From Paragordius varius (lineage: Eukaryota; Nematomorpha), in NCBI GenBank assembly GCA_964247055.1, contig OZ176056.1, forward strand, positions 8,122,001 through 8,186,000: a DNA stretch of 64,000 bases, given 5' to 3'. Every line of letters starts with the position of its first letter. Within the stretch, counting starts at the first letter, position 1. Shown here piece after piece: positions 25,201 to 35,248 of this stretch. The notes beneath the pieces are model-generated. The model was not told the DNA's origin. It did not search any database and worked only from the letters and a program-made list of their open reading frames with translations. Made by a program: the position numbers and the translations under genes.

Positions 25201-26475
25201 TATCGCATTTTGAGATTTATATTTAAAATATATCCACATTGACACAATAGTTTTTGACTATTTCAATTTTGTTTTCCAAAAAAATGCTTGTAAAGGTCGG
25301 TTATTATCTCATAGATATGGAATAGGTATTGTATTCTAGTTAAAGAGGTTTTTAACACAAATGGCTTCCCGGGCCGCATTTTAAATTGATAAAAAAAACG
25401 GAGGGTACCTTTTAAAATAAATATATGATCCATTCATATATAATATTTATTAAAATCCAAACATAAAACTGTAAAATACAAACCAACATATCAATTTTTT
25501 CAAGTTCTTGCCAAATCGAATATAGACTAAATTAGAAAAATTGTTTATAAATCGTTGATTTTACTAAGTTTTTATAAGCATATATTTACAAATTATGGCT
25601 ATCCAGGTATTTCGCGGGCCGCACATAAAGTCTCAGATTACTGCGTGTTGGCCATCCTTAATTTAAATCATGAATATTAAAATGTTTAAATCATACCCTT
25701 TTTACCATTGTATTTTAGGTTGCTAGAAAAATGGCCAAGTCTAGGATCCTTGAAAAACTTATCGTCTTTTATGAATCCCACATCTCAAACACCGCCAAAA
25801 TCCAATTTACCCAAAACTGTGACTTATTATACAGGAGGTTCAAAAAATGTCAAGAGTCCTTCATCTAGCACAGCCAAAGATGAAAAAAAGTTTAGAAATT
25901 TAATGATGATGAATCAAGAAGGGGAGATAAAAACCAAAAAATCCCCTACGGCTGTAATATATTCCACATTTCCCCCTGCGGCATTTGGAATTAGCAGATT
26001 TATAAAGCGGAACCCCCCTTCTGCAAATAATAAAAGAGGTGCAGCAAAACATGCCGCAAATAACGATGATATTAGGGAAGCCCAAAATTTTATGTTAACT
26101 GACACATCGGGTAAAAACTTACATACTACAGCAAAAGAAACCAAAATTAATGAATCAGAAAATAAGGACGGCGTTAGTATAGAAAACAATCATTTCATGC
26201 CTTTACCAGTTAAAACTCGGAATGTAAGGTTTGACCAAGATCATCCCATAGAATCTATCGATATGATAAATAAATTAACGCAAGGCCTGAAAAAATCTAT
26301 TTTAAAACCTACTAATAAAAAAACACCATCCTCAATTCCACGCGATGTTAAAGAAAATTCGGAGAATAATAATAATGAGTCCAAAGACAAAACAACTGAT
26401 TCCAACCGATTAGGACTTGTAATGGGCGATTCTAAAATAGATTTAAAGGATATTAAGGATAAACCTCAACAATAA
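15837..26475 (+). CDS. Bestrophin family anion channel, copy 1, 652 aa
   Basis: Bestrophins are pentameric calcium-activated chloride channels in membranes. Ten exons keep one frame: 15837-15911, 16255-16358, 16876-17010, 19832-20153, 20485-20562, 20995-21144, 21216-21296, 22059-22210, 25044-25148, 25719-26475. The protein starts [13 protein letters not shown], aligned with the family MTVTYTSKV. The pore neck residues are Ile76, Phe80 and Phe84 in [12 protein letters not shown], then SRWW. Further family blocks are [63 protein letters not shown], and [10 protein letters not shown] near residue 295, the acidic calcium clasp (usually NPFGEDDDDF). [22 protein letters not shown] and WMGST follow. 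The C-terminal tail, about 250 aa encoded mostly in the last exon, is Ser/Thr/Lys-rich, low-complexity and presumably cytosolic. Introns 3 and 8 are about 2.8 kb each and full of transposons. Confidence 0.94.
15993..16195. mobile_element. M2 MITE in bestrophin 1 intron 1
   Basis: Its ends are AGTATGCATTTTAATGATTG and AGCAACCATTAAAATGCATACTG, with the inner TATAGGGCAGTTTG / CAAATTGCCCAACTATA repeat. It makes up about 60% of the intron. Confidence 0.85.
16218..16248. repeat. (TA)n microsatellite
   Basis: An uninterrupted TA run ending five bases before the splice acceptor of bestrophin 1 exon 2. Confidence 0.9.
16405..16642. mobile_element. M1 MITE, left end lost
   Basis: AAAGACAACCCATGTTTTAAA and its mirror AGTATGGTTGTCTTTT remain, with TTTTTGTCTGTATAATTCAA at the right. 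It lies in bestrophin 1 intron 2. Confidence 0.65.
17939..18236. mobile_element. TACC-A MITE
   Basis: Its ends are ATCCATTTACAATTC and GAACTGTAAATGGTA, with four left units and two right units. The next TACC-A copy starts four bases later, giving tandem elements in bestrophin 1 intron 3. Confidence 0.85.
18241..18635. mobile_element. TACC-A MITE, longest arrays
   Basis: It begins TACCATTTACAGGTC and ends GAACTGTAAATGGTA. About five 21-bp units stand at each end in opposite orientation, so this is the copy with the most units. Confidence 0.9.
18796..19008. mobile_element. TACC-A MITE, few units
   Basis: TACCAACCTCAAATTCGATCC at the left and GGGTGAATTTGGATTG...ATATGGTA at the right, with only one or two units per end. 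Confidence 0.72.
19294..19542. mobile_element. Small hAT MITE, CAGGGG ends
   Basis: It starts CAGGGGTTTTCAAC and ends GCTAGATACCCCTG. The flanking octamers AAATAGAC and AAATAAAC differ at one position, as expected of an aged 8-bp target duplication. GCAGCCCGCGAAGCCA near the right end is shared with the copies at 25.3 and 48.7 kb. Confidence 0.8.
19553..19793. mobile_element. TACC-A MITE bordering bestrophin 1 exon 4
   Basis: Its ends are TACCATTTCCAGTTC and AGTACAAATGGTA, with two left and three right units. It ends 38 bases before exon 4, leaving only a short segment for branch point and polypyrimidine tract. Confidence 0.82.
20240..20300. mobile_element. hAT MITE fragment
   Basis: TGCGGGCCATACATAATATCT and GCGTGTTGGACATTCCCGTT match the right half of the CAGGGGTGTCCAAC MITE family. 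No left end was found. Confidence 0.55.
20647..20895. mobile_element. M1 MITE, decayed
   Basis: GAAGACAAATATTTTTTTCAA at the left, AAAGTATGGTTTTCG and a TTTTTACTG-like end (AACTTTTACTG) at the right. It lies in bestrophin 1 intron 5. Confidence 0.65.
21449..21541. mobile_element. M1 MITE, internally deleted
   Basis: A 93-bp element with GGTAAAAATTGATAAATTTT at the left and CCTAAATTTTTACTG at the right, flanked by TA. The interior is missing. Confidence 0.65.
21565..21715. mobile_element. M3 MITE, diverged
   Basis: GTATACATATTGCTAG, TTATTGCCATATAACATTTGC and CAAAGGGAAGTAATATTGG match the complete copy at 38168 in order. The ends have decayed. Confidence 0.5.
21750..21870. mobile_element. M1 MITE, right part
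   Basis: It runs from the interior ATACTTTGCAATTTAAAAC to TCTGTATAATTTTAATTTTT and ACTG. Confidence 0.6.
22380..22442. mobile_element. M1 MITE fragment
   Basis: The TTAAGATATAAAAAAGTATGG, TTATCTTTC and ATATTTGTCTTA blocks match the right half of the family. Confidence 0.45.
22512..23951. mobile_element. Non-autonomous hAT element, 1,440 bp, intact ends
   Basis: The terminal inverted repeats are TAATGTGACCAGA and TCTGGTCACATTA. The element is bracketed by the perfect octamer ATAAACGG at 22504-22511 and 23952-23959, the 8-bp target duplication of hAT transposons. No transposase was recognised inside. An open frame at 22613-23032 has no recognisable domain. Internal blocks recur at 14515-14750 and, loosely, at 30630-30960. 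It lies in bestrophin 1 intron 8. Confidence 0.88.
24335..24623. mobile_element. TACC-B element, short and diverged
   Basis: The left side carries degenerate AAGCAAACGCAcCATTTTTT-type units and the right side the mirror GTTGCGTTTGCTTGAAAAAT, ending AATATGGTA. The spacing is close to 21 bases. Confidence 0.7.
24836..25040. mobile_element. M1 MITE running into the acceptor of bestrophin 1 exon 9
   Basis: CAGTAAAATGAAATTATACGG at the left. The right arm runs to AAAAATATTTGTCTATCAG, where the element breaks off and exon 9 begins at 25044. The acceptor AG therefore lies at the truncated MITE end. Confidence 0.75.
25347..25662. mobile_element. hAT MITE, diverged
   Basis: AAATGGCTTCCCGGGCCGCA at the left and GCGTGTTGGCCATCC at the right match the CAGGGGTGTCC family. 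The outermost bases have decayed. It lies in bestrophin 1 intron 9. Confidence 0.6.
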
Positions 26476-26835
26476 TTAAAGGAATTATTCAAAGTTTTTA
26501 TGGGGATACCATTCCCTCTAGTATAGATACAAAACATTGATGGCACTTTGAAAACGTGTTTGTAACGAAAATAAATAATGAAAATTAAGACGATAAAATT
26601 TGTAATAATCAAACAGAGTACTAATAAATTTATTTTATATATAATGATTATCAACTTTTTTGTAACTTTGCGACTAAATAAACGAAAAGGCTTTATTCTT
26701 TAATGACTTTTGCACGTTCATCATCGTTTAAATTAACCCTGATATAAATTAAAGTATTAGTAGAAATAATTTTTACAAGAAAATTTACTGACTGCACACA
26801 GAGCTTTGAACCATATTAAAATTTTCAAAACACTT
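26476..26835. other. 3' flank of bestrophin 1
   Basis: It contains AATAAA-type words, for example at about 26569 and 26678, either of which could be the polyadenylation signal. No gene was seen. Confidence 0.45.
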
Positions 26836-27415
26836 TTAACACTTGGATACAACACACTCATTTTAGTCCTTCGATTCAAATTGGGGGATACCCCAGGCCT
26901 GTTTAAAATCAAATACTTTACAAAGTATGGAAGCAATCGAAACCATGGCAAAATTTTGCACTTATATAACATTAATAAACCGAAATATATAAAAAATTTT
27001 ATTCAAAAATACTTGATATTACTTATTTTAAGAAACTGAAAGGTAAAAATTTAGTCAACGTGACATGTGTCAAATTGTAAAATTAAAAAAAAATACAAAA
27101 TAAACCGCTTATTTTATTTCTATTAATGTTAGATGTGATTTATATAAAAAATAAGCTTTAGTTTTACCCGTAAAATTAAATGAAGACGATATTTTGCAAA
27201 ATTTTTGTAAAATAAAAATGGCGTCAAAGTAGTTTGAGATAGAACTTTTTTTTCAAAACAAAATTTTATCAAGATATTTTGGCATATTTATATAATATTT
27301 ATCAGGATAGAAGCATAAATTTAAATTGAAACCGTTTCCTTGAGTAGTTTTTTAAAAATTTTAATTTAAATTTAGTCTGGGGTATTTAGAACCCCAATTT
27401 GAATTGAAGTGTTAA
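26836..27415 (+). mobile_element. PB piggyBac-like MITE, 580 bp
   Basis: It begins TTAACACTTGGATACAACAC and ends TTGAAGTGTTAA. CCCCAGGCCTG near the left and GTCTGGGGTATTTAG near the right are the family's subterminal blocks. It sits between the converging 3' ends of bestrophin 1 and RPL26. Confidence 0.88.
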
Positions 27416-27560
27416 TATTACATAACACAAAATATAAATTTCATCAAATTGTTTCTGAAACATATTCCTGATAATACAAATTGCTAAACAAAAGTTTTCA
27501 AAACAAAATATAAGTAAGATATTTATTTTTATGCTCGTAATAAATGATGATAAATTAGAG

Positions 27561-29737
27561 TTATTGGGTGTCCATAGCATGTGAAAGAGTATATTCAGAA
27601 TGTTTTCCCTTGTTCTTTTCAGCCTTCTTATTTTGTCCTTTCCGCTCTAAAATTCGTCTACGATCTCGATCCATTTTCAGTTTGACTATAACAACCTAGA
27701 TGATAAATATAATACAGTGTATAATTTTTACAAAAAAAACTAAAATATACTTTTACAAGACAAATTCTACATAAATTTTCCCTATATCCGATGAAAAAGG
27801 ACGTGCTTAAATGTTCTTTTTTTTCAAAGTTTGAACAATAATCAAATTTAACACTTGGATACAACACATTCACTTCAGTCCTTCGATTCGAATTAGGGTT
27901 GTTGGATACCCCAGGCCTGTTTAAAATAAATATTTCAAATTTGCACTTATATAACATTAAGGAACCGTGATGATAAAATTTCAACATTAGCTACATTTAA
28001 AAATAAGACAAAATAAATTACTTTTTCTGATGCTATCAATGTTACATGTGATTTAAATAAAATTAGCTTTAATTTTTAAACCAGATATTTTACAAAAATG
28101 TTGCAAAATAAAAATGGCGTGGAGTAGTTTGATATGGCACTTTTTTCATAAATAGATTTTTTAGAGATAATTATAATTTTAATTGGAATAGAAGCATAAA
28201 TTTAAGGGACCGTATCTTTAAGTAGTTTTTTGAAAATATCAACTTATATAGATTCTAGGATATTTAAATACCCCAATTCAATCAATCGAAGAGTTAATTT
28301 TTACCCTGAACTCTCTGATTCTTAAGTGAAATAACACAGGAATTAACCTTTTTTAAAGTAATTTTATGTATTTCACAAACTCCGAAACCTGAACTCCGAT
28401 AATAATTTTTGTTTTAATAAAAAAACCCTAATTCAAATAAATATAAAGGTGTTTAATGAAACAAAACTATAACTTTTCTTATATAGGGTAGTTTAATACC
28501 CCGGAGCCATTCTAAAATCATAGATTGAAACAAATATTCCTTAGATATCTAAATGCATAATTTAAATACTGCTGCCTTTTTTCACTCTAATTTTTTAATT
28601 CGTTAATACAACAGCTAAAGAGAAGTATTTTATGAGTAAAATAGGAATGATTTATTAATTATAGAAAGTTTTAAAATTATAGTATTTAAGCGGCAACTTT
28701 GGGTATTTATTGATTTTTAAATAGCCTGTTTGTTTAAATCTGGTTTTGTAAATCTTCCAAAATATCGTTTAAAAAACTGTAAAATATATTGTTATTCTAT
28801 CCAAATAGTAGTTTATTTACAAATAAAGTTGTATGGTACAATTAACCCAAATAAAGAAAATATGAAAAGGTAATGATGAAATGTTTTTACAAATTTGCAA
28901 AGGTATAAAATGTTATTAGGTGCGAAGCAAAAAATAAAAGTTGAGTATATCATCCAAAAACTAAAAGTATTAGAATAATGAATATATATGGTTTTTATAA
29001 ATTTTCTGCTTTTAAAATATAAGAACCGCATTTTTATCGCTTAGGTCAAATAAATTTAATTAGAGCATTTTTATCTGTTTATTTAATTTTTTTTCCTGAT
29101 ATGAGACTTTTTGATTTTGCCTAATAATAGAAAAAACATTTATCATTGTGATATTCTTAATTCTGAAACTACCCGATGTACGATTCATTAACCTTTATTT
29201 TTTAATCCCAGTTTTTACCGCAGTGTTATGTAATTAATTTTTAAAGTCCTTATATTAATTTTATATTAAAACTAAAATATTTTTATTCAAAATTGATCAT
29301 AATTCAATATATAAAATAAATAAAAAAAGTCTTATAGTTTTATCTTTAATTTAAATTATATTTATTTTATTTTAAAAAACCTTGGATGGATGAATTCCAA
29401 CAAAAACTGTGGCTCCATTTGCTTTTTCACGTTGAATACGTTCAATGTGAATAACATACTTTTTTCGATAACACTGAACAACTTTCCCAACACTTTGGCT
29501 TTTAAAATGTCCTCTAACAACCTATAGAAAACAAAATAAATAAAAAGAAATAAAAAATAAGATACAAACCTGGACTTCATCGTCTTTTTTGATAGGAATA
29601 CTTCGGACACCATATTTGGTCCTTAAATCTTTGGATAATGGTGCACTCATAATAATCCTTCTAATATGGGACGGGGCATTAAAATGTCTTTTGCGATTTT
29701 TTCGCCGAGAGCTGCTAACAAATGGGTTACGCTTCAT
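27561..29737 (-). CDS. RPL26: 60S ribosomal protein L26 (uL24), 147 aa
   Basis: A component of the large ribosomal subunit that binds near the exit tunnel. Three exons in frame: 29737-29570, 29521-29381, 27695-27561. The start [20 protein letters not shown] aligns with the eukaryotic [55 protein letters not shown] (KOW motif), [15 protein letters not shown] and VGIHPSKV are nearly invariant family blocks. The length matches the usual 145 aa. Intron 1 is only 48 nt; intron 2 is 1,685 nt and contains a PB MITE at 27848-28297. Just upstream of the ATG the transcript-sense sequence is pyrimidine-rich (CCCTCACTTTCCTCC), resembling a 5' TOP tract, which would be normal for a ribosomal protein gene. 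Identity is firm. Confidence 0.96.
27848..28297 (+). mobile_element. PB piggyBac-like MITE, 450 bp
   Basis: TTAACACTTGGATACAACAC at the left; the right end is CGAAGAGTTAA, slightly decayed. It is shorter than its relatives through internal loss and lies in RPL26 intron 2. Confidence 0.82.
28298..29380. other. Remainder of RPL26 intron 2
   Basis: AT-rich, no repeat or exon recognised. The open frame at 28813-29031 (-) is compositionally like background. Confidence 0.5.
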
Positions 29738-29813
29738 ATGGAGTGGAGGAAAGTGAGGGTATAACTAATAAATGTAATATCGTATGACCAATTAACATAC
29801 GTAATACATGTTT

Positions 29814-30366
29814 TTAACACAGATACAAATTCATTTTAGTCCTTTAAGTCAAATAGGGGTAGTCAAATACCCCAAGCCTGTTTAAAATTAAATTCTTCAA
29901 AAAATATCAAAGGAATTGAAACCATGGCAAAATTTGCACTTATATAACATTTATGAACCGAAATATACAAAAAATCATTCAAAAATACTTGATATTACTT
30001 ATTATAAGGTAAAACTTTTAAGGTAAAAATTTAGTCAACCTGGTATGTGTACATTAGCAAAATACAAAAATTATACAAAATAAAACACTTTTTCCGTTTC
30101 TATTAATTTTAGGTATGATTTGAATAAAAAATTAGTCTTAATTTTAGCTTTTAAATCATATAAAAATATTTTGAATAAATGCTGTAAAATAAAAATGGCG
30201 GTGAAATAGTTTGATATGGAATTTTTTTTAAAATTAAATTTTATTAAGGATTTTCGGCGTCTTTATATAATTTTCTGGATAGTAGAGATATATCTAAATT
30301 AGGACTGTTTCTGTCAATAGTTTTAAAATATAAAATTATATACCCCAATTTGAATCGAAGTGTTAA
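29814..30366 (+). mobile_element. PB piggyBac-like MITE upstream of RPL26
   Basis: TTAACACAGATACAAATTCA at the left and TTGAATCGAAGTGTTAA at the right. It starts 77 bases upstream of the RPL26 start codon, so it overlaps or borders the RPL26 promoter. Confidence 0.85.
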
Positions 30367-30629
30367 ACATTTGATTATTATTTTACATTGAAATACTTAT
30401 TCTCACAACATAAAGCAAAAAAATAATATATTAAAAGGTTTAAATTCAATTATTATCTAAGCCTATATTCTATATCAGATAAAAAAACTTGGACTAGTTT
30501 TATTATATAGCTATGGCAAAACAAGGAACTATAAAAATTAGTTGGTGGTAAATATTATGGCTAAAAAATATAGATTACGAATTAAAAAAGCTTTTAATCA
30601 CAATTTTAAATATATATTTTTTAAATAGA

Positions 30630-30965
30630 GGTTCCTTTCAAAAAATATCACTATAATATATATCATAAACGACATATTTATATAGCAAAACAATATTTTT
30701 AAAAAATATTTAAATATAGCCCCCGAAAGTCACAGTTTTTTTTCGCTAAAATAAGTTAGCCTTTATAATAAACCCAAAATGCCGATTGCGAAAATTTTAT
30801 TGTAATTTGATATCTTTTAAATACTTTTTAAAAATAAATATTTCTTAAAAATTTAAATTTTAGCATTTTATTGAAGCCTGCCTGATATTTTTTGAAGTCA
30901 TGACGGAAATGATTTTAAAACTCTTTAAAATATTATAAAAACTCTCTTTCTATATGCTTCGATAA
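30630..30965. repeat. Diverged repeat resembling hAT interior at 22.75-23.1 kb
   Basis: TTTCAAAAAATATCACTA, AAAGTCACAGTTTTTT, AAATGCCGATTGCG and a later GATGACGGAAATGA-like block occur in the same order as at 22768-23060, with considerable drift. Confidence 0.4.
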
Positions 30966-31707
30966 CACTGTGCAACAAAATATGGGGTTAATTTTATGGA
31001 CTCAATTTTCTAAATATTTTCTGATTCCTTATAGTATTGTGATCAGATTTGCGTAAAAAATTTTTTTACTTTCCCATCTCGTTTTCGAGATATGGGACTT
31101 TTTCCATATTTGGACATATCCAAAATTTTCTTGTTTGTAAATATTTTTCGCTATGTAAACGAATAATATGTGGCTTACATAAGTATTTTTACAAGAAATT
31201 ACCAATTTATCTTCAAAATAAAAAAAAAATTTACTTAAAATATCCATTACTTTTTGTTTTAGGGGGCAAAAACCCTCAAAGATTGGGTAACTTAACATTT
31301 TTTCACACAAATATTTTTTAGCAATTTATTAAATCAAAACGAACTTTATTATATGTTCTTGGATGTTGATAATGTTTGTTTAAATATAAATATCACTTTG
31401 TAATAGCTTTGTGGACTTTTATTTTTAAAAATAAATTTAATTTTTACAGCTTTTTTGTTGCTTTTTTTATGTATAAAATAATTTAATTTAGTCAGCTGTA
31501 AATACTAATTTCATTTTTTCATCTGAAATTTTTAAATTTTGACCATATATGGTGGCAGATATGTTAATTCGTTTGCTTCATTTTTAAATATTTTAAAATA
31601 ATATAAAATGGACAATGATTCTTATATAAATTTGTGATTGAATTCTGAATCGGAAAAATCGTCTGCCTTTTAGATAAGAGAAGAAAACACCTTGATACCA
31701 TCAAATA

Positions 31708-31733
31708 CATTATATATATATATATATATATAT
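31708..31733. repeat. (TA)n microsatellite in the left repeat arm
   Basis: The run is longer here than in the mirror position near 34500-34514, one of the few visible differences between the two arms. Confidence 0.8.
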
Positions 31734-32744
31734 ACTTTAGGGATATGGATGATTCCCTCTTTGTCAAGAGTGCAATCTAAAGAAGCTTATTACCCTTATG
31801 AAGTTTACGATACTCGGAAATGAATTCTTTTGTAAAAAAGTTTAATCACCCATAAAATTTCAGTTGTTTAGGGAACAGGTATGCCACAGGGAAATCAAAG
31901 GAAAGCACCCTCATATACTAAATTATATTTTCAATAATTTTAACCATATATTCTTAAAAATTTTATTTGGGTTATCATCTCTTCAGTTAAATTATTTTTT
32001 GTCGTTAACGTTTCATTTAATTTAAACTATTGTCGCTTATCAACAACTCTAATCAACCTTTGTTTTTTGCTGATATATGTTTAAGCATAAATTTAAGTTA
32101 ATGATATTTTACCCCAACCTGTTGGGATCTATATTTAACTGATTTGTTTATTCCACCTAGACAATGTATGACATCGCCCAAGTATTTAAAATTATTTACC
32201 AATTCAATTTTGGCGTCTGCCACATAAAAGTAGTTTATTAATAGGTAGTTCACCATCTCCAACCATTCATATGGATTTATTTAATATGATGGATGATACT
32301 GATTTGGAGTTTTATCAGCAAGATATAAAGGATACTAATAAATTAAGTGGCACTGAGGTGATATCCCTAATCAAAAAGTTGCATCTCTCAAAACGGTATT
32401 TTTAGAAAAAATAATAGATTTGCGCATTTTATAATTTATTTTAATTTTCTTAAGCTGAAATGCGTTAAATATATAAGTTAAATTTTGTATTTATCTTTGA
32501 ATACGCTAAACATTTTTTTAATATATTATTATATTAGGTCGACCGAACTTATGGTGAGGACTCTTAATCGAAAGAATTTAACTGACATCAATATAACCAG
32601 TTTTCGGAATAGAGGAATAAATTTCCGAAAATATTTTTCCGAAAACAGTATTTATCATGGTGTCATGATATAATTGGCTTAATGCAGGAAATGAATTATC
32701 CATATGATTCATCACAATGGGTATTATTTCTAGACGCTTCTCAG

Positions 32745-32768
32745 GTATATAATATTTTACATCTTTAG
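32745..32768 (+). other. 24-nt intron in the transposon gene
   Basis: It begins GTATAT and ends CTTTAG between LFLDASQ and ESLKAFLL. Removing it restores the uninterrupted family alignment; retaining it puts a stop in frame (GTA TAT AAT ATT TTA CAT CTT TAG). Confidence 0.78.
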
Positions 32769-32927
32769 GAAAGTTTGAAGGCATTTTTATTGGACCGTGC
32801 CGGAGAGCACAGGCCAATATTAATAACATTCAGCCGAGTTTATAGGGAAACCTATGATAATTTTGAAAATATTTTGCAACTCCTCCGATACAACTTCCAT
32901 TATTGGCATGTAACAGGGGATTATAAA

Positions 32928-32954
32928 GTTTCTAAAATTCTAATATTTTTATAG
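32928..32954 (+). other. 27-nt intron in the transposon gene
   Basis: It begins GTTTCT and ends TTATAG between GDYK and VMGLLYG. The family has GDLKVISLLLG without a gap here, and the 27 nt end in an in-frame stop if retained. Confidence 0.78.
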
Positions 32955-33277
32955 GTCATGGGACTGCTTTACGGAATACAGAAAGGATTTCCTAAATTCT
33001 TTTGTCCTTTGTGTGAGTGGGACTCGCGGGACATCGATAACCATTACACAAAAAAAATTAGCCCGCCAGAACTTATGAAGTTGGGCCCAAGAATCAGACT
33101 AATTCTCCATTAATATCAGCTAACAAATTTGTTTTGCCGCCATTGCACACACTGCTTGGATTGGCCAAAACATTTTTGTGCAGTCTCGATAAAAATGGCG
33201 AAGTTTGGGCCCATTACTTCAGGAAGTTCAGGATGACGCCTGCCAAAATTAACGCCGCAGTTTTGATAGGGCCGCAG

Positions 33278-33298
33278 GTATTATACTTTTAATTTTAG
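33278..33298 (+). other. 21-nt intron in the transposon gene
   Basis: It begins GTATTA and ends TTTTAG between VLIGPQ and VTNLFNDV. The family reads GPQIRELM here. If retained it ends in an in-frame TAG. Confidence 0.78.
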
Positions 33299-35248
33299 GT
33301 TACGAATCTTTTCAATGATGTTATGTTTAAATCTAAAATGCAACCCAAAGAAAAAGCGGCATGGGTTGCATTGCGAACTTTTTCTCAAAATTTTTTGGGA
33401 AATACAAAAATAAGAACCATCTGGAATTAGGCAATCGTTTAATCGATTCTTTCAATAGGATGGGTATGTATGTTATAATACATTTGTTTTTTAAACATTT
33501 ATATTAATTTTTATCCTATAGGATGCCGCATGAGTCTAAAGCTCCATATGGTGGATTCCCATCTACATTTTTTTCCAAAAGGCTCAATTAGTGACCAAAG
33601 AGGAGAAAAGGGTCACCAGCTTTTGAAACCCTTCGAAAAAACCTATCGAAACAATATAAATTTGATTTGCGATTATATATATATGAATAAATAAATTATT
33701 ATTTTATTTTTTCTACACCTAATTTACTTTATTATTCTAGATTAGATTATCCGTGTCTTAAAATTTTTTGACCAAAATATATTCTAAATATTCACTCTAA
33801 TAACTGATTATAATTAGGATTTGCATATAGTTCAATATAATATGATGAAATTATTTATTAATGGTATATTTTATTAGGCATATTCTTCAATTTTCTCTGC
33901 ACAGTCGTCCATATTGAAAGCTAATCTATTAGCTGATGTGATATACAAATTGTTGCGATTGGGTACTTTGTCATGATAATATAACTACCTATTAATAAAA
34001 TACTTTTATGTGGCAGACGCCAAAATTGAATTGGTAAATAATTTTAAATACTTGGGCGATGTCATACATTGTCTAGGTGGAATAAACAAATCAGTTAAAT
34101 ATAGATCCCAACAGGTTGGGGTAAAATATCATTAACTTAAATTTATGCTTAAACATATATCAGCAAAAAACAAAGGTTGATTAGAGTTGTTGATAAGCGA
34201 CAATAGTTTAAATTAAATGAAACGTTAACGACAAAAAATAATTTAACTGAAGAGATGATAACCCAAATAAAATTTTTAAGAATATATGGTTAATATTATT
34301 GAAAATATAATTTAGTATATGAGGGTGCTTTCCTTTGATTTCCCTGTGGCATACCTGTTCCCTAAACAACTGAAATTTTATGGGTGATTAAACTTTTTTA
34401 CAAAAGAATTCATTTCCGAGTATCGTAAACTTCATAAGGGTAATAAGCTTCTTTAGATTGCACTCTTGACAAAGAGGGAATCATCCATATCCCTAAAGTA
34501 TATATATATATATAATGTATTTGATGGTATCAAGGTGTTTTCTTCTCTTATCTAAAAGGCAGACGATTTTTCCGATTCAGAATTCAATCACAAATTTATA
34601 TAAGAATCATTGTCCATTTTATATTATTTTAAAATATTTAAAAATGAAGCAAACGAATCAACATATCTGCCACCATATATGGTCAAAATTTAAAAATTTC
34701 AGATGAAAAAATGAAATTAGTATTTACAGCTGACTAAATTAAATTTTTTTTTACATAAAAAAAGCAACAAAAAAGCTGTAAAAATTAAATTTATTTTTAA
34801 AAATAAAAGTCCACAAAGCTATTACAAAGTGATATTTATATTTAAACAAACATTATCAACATCCAAGAACATATAATAAAGTTTGTTTTGATTTAATAAA
34901 TTGATAAAAAATATTTGTGTGAAAAAATGTTAAGTTACCCAATTTTTGAGGGTTTTTGCCCCCTAAAACAAAAAGTAATGGATATTTTAAGTAAATTTTT
35001 TTTTTATTTTGAAGATAAATTGGTAATTTCTTGTAAAAATACTTATGTAAGCCACATATTATTCGTTTACATAGCGAAAAATATTTACAAACAAGAAAAT
35101 TTTGAATATGTCCAAATATGGAAAAAGTCCCATATCTCGAAAACGAGCTGGGAAAGTAAAAAAAATTTTTACGCAAATCTGATCACAATACTATAAGAAA
35201 TCAGAAAATATTTAGAAAATCGAGTCCAGAAAAAGTTGTGTCACAGTG

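Larger units (their letters stand above)
32271..33694 (+). pseudogene. Transposon-encoded protein of an uncharacterised animal family, multi-exon
   Basis: It reads from MDLFNMMDDTDLEFY, through SKR|STELMVRTLNRKNL, YPYDSSQWVLFLDAS, SLKAFLLDRAGEHRPIL, YRETYDNFENILQLLRYN, WHVTGDYK|VMGLLYGIQKG, FFCPLCEWDSRD, LPPLHTLLGLAKTF, VLIGPQ|VTNLFNDVM and MSLKLHMVDSHLHFFPKG to SDQRGEKGHQLL. I recognise this motif order from predicted proteins of arthropods and Hydra (GDLKV..LLLG, CEWDSRD, MSLKIHFLHSHLDFFPENLG, SDEHGERFHQD), which lack an assigned function. Bars mark introns: 32396-32536 or so, then 24 nt at 32745-32768, 27 nt at 32928-32954, 21 nt at 33278-33298, and a longer one near 33465-33521. The reading frame is broken in at least two places, so this copy is probably non-functional. 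That it is the transposase is inferred from its position between the inverted repeats. Confidence 0.75.
30966..35248. mobile_element. 4.3-kb DNA transposon with 1.27-kb terminal inverted repeats
   Basis: Left repeat 30966-32250 and right repeat 33982-35248 are near-identical in reverse orientation, starting CACTGTG and ending CACAGTG. The flanks read TAA on both sides, a possible short target duplication. The central 1.7 kb carries one intron-containing gene of a widespread, mostly uncharacterised animal protein family. With no capsid-, polymerase- or integrase-like gene and a short total length, this is a plain DNA transposon. The near-identity of the repeats suggests recent insertion or ongoing homogenisation. 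Confidence 0.85.

Noticed and set aside
31029-31321. Overlapping 90-aa frames on both strands, with mirror copies at 34856-35196
   Set aside because: They lie in the transposon's inverted repeat arms, and neither shows any family motif. The mirrored frames only reflect the arms' identity.
32578-32829. 83-aa minus-strand frame in the transposon
   Set aside because: It is antisense to the conserved plus-strand transposon gene, so it is a shadow.
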